Below are positions 43,397 to 49,422 of a DNA stretch of 49,422 nucleotides, piece by piece. Under the pieces are notes generated by a model, which was given only the letters and a program-made list of their open reading frames with translations, had not been told where the DNA came from and did not search any database. Position numbers and translations under genes: made by a program. The first letter of the stretch is position 1, and every line of letters starts with the position of its first letter. The DNA is from Gammaproteobacteria bacterium. GTDB lineage: Bacteria; Pseudomonadota; Gammaproteobacteria; JAPPPA01. Location of the stretch: positions 66,290-115,711 of the forward strand of contig JAUHZK010000009.1 in the NCBI GenBank assembly GCA_030425645.1, read 5' to 3'.

Positions 43397-44320
43397 ATGA
43401 CATTTAATACGGTTGGCATTATTGCCAAGCACCCACAGCACGTTCCGGCCGAACAGCGTGTACCGCTACAAGAAGCGCTACAAAAGCTCGCTGCCGTCTT
43501 GGCTAAACACCAAGTTGAGGTCATTGTTGACGAAGCCAACGGCGAACAATTAGCCACCAACTTGCAAACCGTTAGCCGCAATCAAATTGGCAAACAGGCG
43601 GATTTGGTGATTGTTGTGGGTGGCGACGGCACCCTACTAGGTGCAGCCCGCGACATGCTGCCGAGCGGCACACCCATTCTAGGGGTAAACCTTGGCCGCT
43701 TAGGCTTCTTGGTAGATGTGTTGCCACAAACCTTAGAAGACACCATGACGCAAATTTTGCGTGGCGAATATATTCGCGAAGACCGCCTAATATTAGAAGC
43801 GCATATCAGCCAACAGGGACAGACCATTTGCACCCACTTGGCGTTTAATGACGTTGTCATTCACAGCCGCGACCTGCCGCGAATGCTAGAGCTAGAAAGT
43901 TTTATCGACGGCCAATTTATTAGTAGCCACCGTGCCGACGGCCTAATTATTACCACGCCCACCGGCTCAACCGGCTATGCGCTGTCTGGCGGCGGCCCGG
44001 TGCTGCATCCGAACTTACAGGCCATTGGCATCACGCCGATTTGCCCGCACGGTTTAGGTGATCGCCCCATTGTGGCACCCAGCAGTAGTCGAATTGAAGT
44101 ACAAATCAGCGACAACGCCCACCCCGACGCCATCGTGGCCTGGGATGGACAAATTTTAGAGAACCTATCAGCGGGCGACACTGTACATATCGCCCCGGCG
44201 GCGAATCATGTGCGCCTGATTCATCCCCAAGGCTATGACTTTTTTAACCTATTACGCAGTAAACTAGGCTGGGGCCGGAACCGCAGCGCTAGCGGCAACG
44301 ACAACTCAAACAACAGATAA
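43397..44320 (+). CDS. nadK: NAD kinase
   Basis: Phosphorylates NAD to NADP. The 307-residue protein has the GGDGT motif (VVGGDGTLLGAARDML near residue 73-88), LGFLVDV, the EAHISQQ strand and TPTGSTGYALSGGGP near 190. The order hrcA (divergent), nadK, recN is found in several proteobacteria. No ribosome site is obvious before the ATG. A serine/glycine/asparagine-rich tail ends the protein. Confidence 0.97.
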   Translation: MTFNTVGIIAKHPQHVPAEQRVPLQEALQKLAAVLAKHQVEVIVDEANGEQLATNLQTVSRNQIGKQADLVIVVGGDGTLLGAARDMLPSGTPILGVNLGRLGFLVDVLPQTLEDTMTQILRGEYIREDRLILEAHISQQGQTICTHLAFNDVVIHSRDLPRMLELESFIDGQFISSHRADGLIITTPTGSTGYALSGGGPVLHPNLQAIGITPICPHGLGDRPIVAPSSSRIEVQISDNAHPDAIVAWDGQILENLSAGDTVHIAPAANHVRLIHPQGYDFFNLLRSKLGWGRNRSASGNDNSNNR

Positions 44321-44333
44321 ACCTTCAGCACTC

Positions 44334-46001
44334 ATGCTCACTCGGCTTTCCGTTCGGCAACTCGCCATCATCGAAAAACTTGAACTGAATTTCGCGACTG
44401 GCCTCACGGTCATTTCCGGCGAAACCGGTGCGGGCAAATCTATTTTGATGGACTCGCTCGGCTTAGTACTGGGCGAACGCGCTGACAGCGGCATGATTCG
44501 TCATGGCGAAAGCCGCGCCGAGATAGAAGCCGAGTTTGACGTTAGCGGCCTGACTGCCGCACAAGCTTGGTTAGCAGAAGAAGAGTTAGACGAAGATGAC
44601 GAGCTCAGCATTCGCCGTGTTCTGAAAGATAGCGGCAGCTCATCGGCTTGGATCAATGGGCGCAAATGCACCTTAAGCCAGCTCAAAAGCTTAGGAGAGT
44701 TGCTGGTCGACATTCACGGCCAACATGAGCACCAGTCACTGCTAAAAGCGGCCGCACAGCGACAGCTGCTAGACGAATACGCGCAACACGGCGAGTTACT
44801 GAGCCAGGTCAAAACTCAGTGGCAGCAATGGCAGCAGCTACAGCAACGCTACGACCAACTGTCACAAGCCGGCAACGACCGCGAAAGCCGGCTTGATTGG
44901 CTGAGTTTCCAACTCAAAGAATTTAACGACCTCAGCCTTGTAGAAGGCGAGCTGCCGGAGTTGGAACAGGAGCATAAGAAGCTCGCCAATGCCGGCCAGC
45001 TGCTACAAGATTGCCAGCTCGCTAGCGCTCTGCTCTACAACGATGAAACCAGCGCCCAAAGCCTCTTAAGCCAGGCGGAACGTGCATTGGAACAAGTCGC
45101 TGAGTTAGACGCATCCTTGGCAGAATCATTGGACTTGGTCAGCAATGCCAGCGTCCAGGCGCAAGAAGCCGCCGACAGCCTACGGCGTTATGCCGATAGC
45201 ATTGACTTGGACCCCGCGCGCCTAGCCGAGGTTGAAAACCGTCTGGCGGCGATTCAAGACTTGTCACGCAAACATCACTGCGAACCGGAAGCCTTAGCAG
45301 ACACTCAGCAAAAGCTGCAAGCCGAATACGATGATCTGGCCCAAGCCGACATCCGCAAAGAAGCACTAGAAGCCGACCTCAAGGCAGCGCAAACGGCTTG
45401 GCAACAAAGCGCGGACCAACTGAGCAAACAGCGCCAACAAGCCGCGACCAAACTTGCCTCGGGCGTGACTCAGGGCATGCAACCACTGGGCATGCCCAAT
45501 GGCCAGTTCCAAATTGCGATTGAGCCCAGCAAAGCCAGCGCCACGGGCCAAGACAAAGTGGTTTTTGAAGTTGCTATGAACCCTGGGCAGCCGTTTCAAT
45601 CGATGGCCAAAGTTGCCTCCGGTGGCGAGCTGTCACGGGTTAGCTTGGCCCTACAAGTGGTGGCTGCTAATTCTGTACATGTGCCAGTTAGAGTCTTTGA
45701 TGAAGTCGACACCGGCATCGGCGGTGGCGTCGCGCAGATTGTTGGCCAGCAACTACAAACGCTCGCCAACGACTGCCAAGTACTCTGTATTACCCACTTG
45801 CCGCAAGTGGCCTCGCACGGTCATCAACATTTGTATGTGAATAAACGCACTGACGGCCAACAAACACAAACCGCGGTGACTGAACTCTCAGCCGAGCAGC
45901 GCGTCGAAGAACTAGCCCGCATGCTGGGTGGTGTTGAATTAACCGACCAAAGCCTTGCTCATGCGCAAGAAATGTTTTCACTCTCACAGGCAGCAAGCTA
46001 G
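44334..46001 (+). CDS. recN: DNA repair ATPase RecN
   Basis: SMC-like ATPase for double-strand break repair. The 555-residue protein has Walker A GETGAGKS at 29-36, long coiled coils on both sides of the middle, the signature VASGGELSRVSLAL near 428 and Walker B VRVFDEVDTGIGGG near 452. It starts 13 bases after nadK; no LexA box was recognised in the gap, so SOS control would have to act further upstream. bamE begins 22 bases after its stop. Confidence 0.97.
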   Translation: MLTRLSVRQLAIIEKLELNFATGLTVISGETGAGKSILMDSLGLVLGERADSGMIRHGESRAEIEAEFDVSGLTAAQAWLAEEELDEDDELSIRRVLKDSGSSSAWINGRKCTLSQLKSLGELLVDIHGQHEHQSLLKAAAQRQLLDEYAQHGELLSQVKTQWQQWQQLQQRYDQLSQAGNDRESRLDWLSFQLKEFNDLSLVEGELPELEQEHKKLANAGQLLQDCQLASALLYNDETSAQSLLSQAERALEQVAELDASLAESLDLVSNASVQAQEAADSLRRYADSIDLDPARLAEVENRLAAIQDLSRKHHCEPEALADTQQKLQAEYDDLAQADIRKEALEADLKAAQTAWQQSADQLSKQRQQAATKLASGVTQGMQPLGMPNGQFQIAIEPSKASATGQDKVVFEVAMNPGQPFQSMAKVASGGELSRVSLALQVVAANSVHVPVRVFDEVDTGIGGGVAQIVGQQLQTLANDCQVLCITHLPQVASHGHQHLYVNKRTDGQQTQTAVTELSAEQRVEELARMLGGVELTDQSLAHAQEMFSLSQAAS

Positions 46002-46023
46002 ACTACGCAGCCAACTTCAGACC

Positions 46024-46464
46024 ATGACCCGCAACTCAATGAAAGCTCTCGCCTCTGCCCTGCTTATCGCCATCTGTGTCGGCCAAATTAGCGCCTGCAG
46101 CATCTACCGTCTCGGCTCGCGCCAAGGTAACGAGGTCACTGCAGAGAAGCTGCAAGCCTTAGAAGACGCGCTAACCCGCGAACAAGTTGTCGAGATTATG
46201 GGCACGCCTTTAGTGACAGACCCATTCCGTAACGACCGCTGGGACTATGTTTACTATTACAGCAAGCATTACGAAGAAACCAAGCTGCGCCGCATTACCA
46301 TTTTCTTCAACGAAGACTTAGTCGCGCGTATTCAACATACCGGCATTGATACCAGTGAGCAGAATGCAGATACCGACGTTGACAGTGATGTTGGCGGCGA
46401 CGGCATTGGGCCCGAGACCGACAGCAAAACACGGGTCGACACTGATGCCGAACGCCCGGACTAG
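46024..46464 (+). CDS. bamE: Outer-membrane assembly lipoprotein BamE with acidic tail
   Basis: A BAM-complex lipoprotein. From ATG 46024 it has 146 residues with signal and lipobox QISAC (Cys25); ATG 46039 is an alternative. The BamE core reads LTREQVVEIMGTPLVTDPFRNDRWDYVYYYSK, followed by a strand and RITIFFNEDLVARIQ. The C-terminal 40 residues are strongly acidic (many Asp, with DTDVDSDVGGDGIG), an extension beyond the usual BamE core. The frame is open upstream into recN, but those codons are not a plausible signal. Confidence 0.93.
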   Translation: MTRNSMKALASALLIAICVGQISACSIYRLGSRQGNEVTAEKLQALEDALTREQVVEIMGTPLVTDPFRNDRWDYVYYYSKHYEETKLRRITIFFNEDLVARIQHTGIDTSEQNADTDVDSDVGGDGIGPETDSKTRVDTDAERPD

Positions 46465-46496
46465 TCAGAGCTTAATCAAGGCTTTAAAGCCAAAAC

Positions 46497-46525
46497 AAAA
46501 AAGGCGCCCTTACGGCGCCTTTTTT
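46497..46525. terminator. Bidirectional terminator between bamE and rnfH
   Basis: AAAAAAGGCGCC (46497-46508) pairs with GGCGCCTTTTTT (46514-46525) around CTTAC. T-runs on both strands let it serve convergent bamE (plus) and the RnfH-family gene (minus). Confidence 0.93.
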
Positions 46526-46558
46526 ATTTGCACAAGAACTGTGCAAAATCATACGCGG

Positions 46559-46840
46559 CTATTTCTTAGCGCGCCGGCGACGCACCTCTTTCGGGTCACA
46601 CTGTAGCGGTCGATACAGCTCGACACGGTCGCCTTCACGCAGCACTTGTTGCGGTTTAATCTGATGGCCAAAGATTCCCATCGGGTGGCTACTAAGATCA
46701 ATCTCCGGAAATTTACGCGCAATCCCGGATTGCTCAGCAGCCTCTTGGGCGGTCGCGCCAACAGGCACATTCACCGCCAGTATTAACTGCTTGTCAGGGG
46801 CAGCATAGGCCACCTCAACTTGAATCATTTCGTCACTCAA
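46559..46840 (-). CDS. RnfH-family ubiquitin-like protein
   Basis: A 93-residue small beta-grasp protein. IQVEVAYAAPDKQLILAVNVP opens the fold and VELYRPLQCDPKEVRRRRAKK closes it with the typical basic tail. The start is TTG 46840 with GGAG eight bases upstream; ATG 46828 is possible. RnfH proteins are encoded next to bamE and usually beside ratA (a START-domain toxin-like protein), which is absent between this gene and the transporter. Function is unknown. Confidence 0.9.
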   Translation of the reverse strand: MSDEMIQVEVAYAAPDKQLILAVNVPVGATAQEAAEQSGIARKFPEIDLSSHPMGIFGHQIKPQQVLREGDRVELYRPLQCDPKEVRRRRAKK

Positions 46841-46867
46841 ACCGTTTTCTCCGGCGCGCTAGCGCCT

Positions 46868-48256
46868 CTACCATTCAACACCAATCAAACTTAAGGCCTT
46901 GGGCAATAAACCTGTGGCGTTAAGAAATACCAAAATAATGCAAACCCGCACCACATAACGCAGCAAGAAGTGCCACAGTTTGAAGACCAAGCCGTCTTCT
47001 AACTGCAACTCTTCTCCCAGCACTTTGCGAGACATAAACCGCGCCACAAAAATAGCAATCAGCAAGCCACCCAGTGGCAACATGATATTACTTGTTAAGC
47101 CGTCTAGCAGGTCAAACACGGTTCGATCGAGCAAGGGCTTAAAGTCGGCGGCGATATTAAACGAAAACACCGTTCCTAGACCCAATAACCATACCGTGCC
47201 ACCGGCCAAGAGGGCTGCGGCTTTACGATTCAACCCGGTATGCCGAACGGCCCAAGATACGGACGGTTCTAGCAAAGAAATAGCCGATGTCAGCGCCGCC
47301 ACTACCAGCAGCAAGAAGAATAGAGTTCCTAGCACCCAGCCGCCGGTCATTTGGCCAAAGGCTAGTGGCAAGGTTTCAAATACCAAACCTGGACCAGCAC
47401 CCGGTGCTAGGTCATTCGCGAAAACAATTGGGAAAATCGCCAACCCAGCCAATATAGCCACCGCGGTATCGGCCGATACCACCGCTAGAGCAAGCTTAGG
47501 AATCGAGGCGCGATCTGGCAAATAAGCGCCGTACATCATAATGGCACCCATTCCCAAACTTAGTGAGAAGAACGCCATGCCCACGGCAGACAGCACTACC
47601 TGCGGCGTTACTTTGCTGAAGTCCGGGCTAAACATAAACGTTAAAGCCTGATCCATATAACCGCTGGCCGCAGAATAGCCAAACAGAATCAGCAGAATCC
47701 CGAGCAGCGCTGGCATCAGATATTTAACGGCTTTTTCCAAGCCTGCTTCTACGCCAGCTGAAACAATCCCAATGGTAATCACAATAAACAAGCTGTGCCA
47801 AAACAGCAGTCGCTTAGGGTCAGAAACAAGGTCACCAAACAAGCCCGAGATTGTGGCGGCGTCAGCGCCTGTAAAGCCACCACTGACCGCGACTGGCACA
47901 TAAGCCATCGCCCAGCCGGCGATAACGCTGTAAAAAGACAAAATCAGAATACCGGCAATAATGCCCATAAAGCCGACCAGCCACCACCAACTACGGGCGC
48001 CGGATTCACTGGCGAGATCACGAAAACTATCGGCTGGGTTTTGGCGCCCACGCCTTCCCATCAGGATTTCCGCCATCATTAGCGGCACCCCAATCACCAC
48101 CACGCAAAGCAAATAAATCAGTACGAAAGCGCCGCCACCGCTTTCTCCCGCCACATAGGGGAACTTCCAAATATTACCTAGGCCGACCGCCGACCCAGTT
48201 GCCGCTAAAACAAAAGCCAGCCGTGATGACCAAAGCGCTGCTGGTGCTGTTGCCAT
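46868..48256 (-). CDS. Sodium-dependent transporter of the NSS/SNF family
   Basis: A 462-residue inner-membrane symporter with about eleven to twelve hydrophobic helices. WSSRLAFVLAATGSAVGLGNIWKFPYVAGESGGGAF contains the unwound first helix that binds sodium and substrate in LeuT relatives. The substrate (an amino acid or other amine) cannot be determined. It lies 27 bases upstream of the rnfH start on the same strand; a terminator separates it from the DUF1302 gene further upstream. Confidence 0.93.
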   Translation of the reverse strand: MATAPAALWSSRLAFVLAATGSAVGLGNIWKFPYVAGESGGGAFVLIYLLCVVVIGVPLMMAEILMGRRGRQNPADSFRDLASESGARSWWWLVGFMGIIAGILILSFYSVIAGWAMAYVPVAVSGGFTGADAATISGLFGDLVSDPKRLLFWHSLFIVITIGIVSAGVEAGLEKAVKYLMPALLGILLILFGYSAASGYMDQALTFMFSPDFSKVTPQVVLSAVGMAFFSLSLGMGAIMMYGAYLPDRASIPKLALAVVSADTAVAILAGLAIFPIVFANDLAPGAGPGLVFETLPLAFGQMTGGWVLGTLFFLLLVVAALTSAISLLEPSVSWAVRHTGLNRKAAALLAGGTVWLLGLGTVFSFNIAADFKPLLDRTVFDLLDGLTSNIMLPLGGLLIAIFVARFMSRKVLGEELQLEDGLVFKLWHFLLRYVVRVCIILVFLNATGLLPKALSLIGVEW

Positions 48257-48286
48257 AGCCTTTCCCCCAATTAGTTATCTGCATAA

Positions 48287-48316
48287 AAAAACCCACGCAG
48301 TGTAGCGTGGGTTTTT
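48287..48316 (-). terminator. Intrinsic terminator of the DUF1302 gene
   Basis: AAAAACCCACGC (48287-48298) pairs with GCGTGGGTTTTT (48305-48316) around AGTGTA, with the minus-strand T-run downstream of the DUF1302 stop. It isolates the transporter gene. Confidence 0.9.
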
Positions 48317-48343
48317 ACTGGCGTCATCGCTAAAGCGCTGTGA

Positions 48344-49333
48344 TTAGAAGCTGTAGCGAATATCAATGCTGTAGTGATCGCGGTCGTTTTCCAAGTTACG
48401 ATCGCCAGCGCCGTTAAACCAGTTGTATTTTAGGTTAAGCGCCCAGTCACCTTTAACAAACTCACTGCCCCACAAGAAACGCTTACGGCCTTCAACAAAG
48501 TTGCCGCCAGGGCCAGGAGAGTTGCCGTTGATATCCCAGAAAGCACCCAAGGTTTGGTTCAAAGTGCTACCAAAGATCAAATTGTTATAGGTCATGATGG
48601 TCAGCACGCGCGCACCCCAGGAGAAGCTATCAGCAAAGGTTGATAACGGTTCAGAGTCTGGCGTTTGATTAAGCACACCCGGCACACAGGTAAAGTCAAA
48701 GGCTTGTGTGTTGCTTAGCAAATTACCCAACACCGCAACAGGGTTGGTTAATAGACCGGTTACCGGGCTACCGACTGCTTGAACTAAAACGTTACTTTCT
48801 TGGTTACAAGCCGTTCCAGAGACGGTTAACGCCTGGTCCTGCTGCGCTCGACCTACACCGGCATGGTTGTCATCGCCAGGAGCCGATAGCTGCAATACAT
48901 TTTTGTCTGGCATATCCCATACTTTGGTAGCACCAAAGTCGCCCACAATCACAACAGAGTCAGCACCAAATGGGTTTTGACCAGTGGAGTACAAAGTAGT
49001 CACCGAGAAGTTAGCAACAGGTAGTTCTACATAACCATGAATAATCTCTCCCGGTTTCGCCTGAAACTCATCGGTTGGCGAATACTGAAAACCAGAAGCG
49101 TCTTCACCGCCATCCCAGTAAGTCCGGTAAGGCTGACCGGCACGGTAGGCCTCAATATAGCTACGCGCTGTTACATCCCGAGAGGTTCCAAACGCCGGGC
49201 TCAGCGCATACAAGGTCAAATCAACGGGGCTAATTTGCACCGGCAAATCGGGGCGGTAAGCCACTTCACCCGACAGCGACAGGTCGCCAACTGTGGTGTT
49301 AAAAGGGCTATTTGCATTTGAAGGTTGCATCGT
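48344..49333 (-). pseudogene. DUF1302 family outer-membrane protein, 5' part missing
   Basis: The C-terminal part of a beta-barrel protein: GEVAYRPDLPVQ, the WDINGNSPGPGGNFVEGRK motif, the RNLENDRDHY segment and a terminal SIDIRYSF ending in phenylalanine are typical of DUF1302. About 310 residues match; family members usually have 550 or more. Upstream, the frame reads through short repeats for a few codons to an ATG at 49372 and then meets TAA at 49396-49394, so the N-terminal half and the signal peptide are missing from this place. The gene looks truncated by an inserted element; a frameshift or assembly junction is another possibility. DUF1302 proteins often pair with DUF1329 proteins. 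Confidence 0.65.
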
Positions 49334-49422
49334 AACTTTGCTGAAACTCCAAAAAAAGCCCGTAATTTGCATTTCAGGGTTGCAAGGTGGTTTTTAAGTG
49401 TTAGTCTGTAACTTGCATTTCA
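49308..49422. mobile_element. Array of short repeats, candidate transposon end
   Basis: On the minus strand TGCAA(G/A)TTAC-type units start at about 49420 (AAATGCAAGTTACAGACT), 49374 (AAATGCAAATTACGGGCT), 49344 (AGCAAAGTTACGATGC) and 49319 (AAATGCAAATAGCCC), with TGCAACC links. Multiple ordered binding-like sites at the broken edge of a gene recall the ends of Tn7/Tn5053-like transposons, where transposase binds repeated sites. The exact boundary lies somewhere in 49293-49320; the rest of the element is outside the window. Confidence 0.45.

Noticed and set aside
46980-47525. 181-codon plus-strand frame
   Set aside because: It is antisense to the sodium transporter gene, has no ribosome site or family motif, and its composition follows the codon pattern of the real gene.

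Overview
The window reads as a housekeeping-rich chromosomal stretch of an aerobic, probably marine gammaproteobacterium. Evidence includes the hrcA-grpE-dnaK-dnaJ, recN-bamE-rnfH and nrdR-rib-nusB-thiL-pgpA blocks, a TonB2-type energy cluster with a DUF3450 protein, DUF1302 and DUF1329 envelope proteins, and several c-type cytochromes. A relative of the Cellvibrionales is my best guess, but that is inference from gene content only. No tRNA, rRNA or CRISPR array was recognised.

Layout. (1) 1-414: truncated thioredoxin-fold gene. (2) 489-4046: the activated-methyl cycle operon metK-ahcY-metF behind a clear sigma70 promoter, with a strong hairpin between ahcY and metF. (3) 4124-6802: a membrane-linked lipase, a structured 364-bp intergenic region, a DUF502 protein and a short-chain dehydrogenase. 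(4) 6841-12908 (minus): DUF3450, long ExbB, short ExbB, TonB, and a TPR protein fused to a complete DUF1329 domain. No exbD lies at the usual place. (5) 12964-20235 (minus): pgpA, thiL, an unknown gene, nusB, ribBX, ribE, ribD, nrdR and glyA; ribH is absent from its customary slot. (6) 20454-22766: yidD and thrS with a terminator. (7) 22951-27053: a small exported protein, a GlsB-type protein, fur, an M23 peptidase with an altered zinc motif, a diguanylate cyclase and a histidine phosphatase. (8) 27056-33054 (minus): a four-gene cluster of a polytopic membrane protein and three c-type cytochromes with five haem motifs in total, preceded by a 12-bp perfect inverted repeat next to a promoter. 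(9) 33098-38189: hinT-like gene, mnmC, acyl-CoA-binding protein, dapB and an aminopeptidase P. (10) 38202-43301 (minus): dnaJ, dnaK, grpE, hrcA. (11) 43397-46464 (plus): nadK, recN, bamE. (12) 46559-49422 (minus): rnfH, a sodium-dependent transporter, and the 3' half of a DUF1302 outer-membrane gene. Its 5' side is replaced by an array of short repeats that looks like a mobile-element end.

The two most unusual systems are the ExbD-less TonB cluster ending in a TPR-DUF1329 fusion, which suggests TonB-linked envelope lipid or hydrophobic-substrate handling, and the cytochrome cluster at 27-33 kb, whose large diheme protein resembles the CCP/MauG/RoxA group and whose partners I cannot name. All functional statements come from reading motifs in the sequence; no database search was run.
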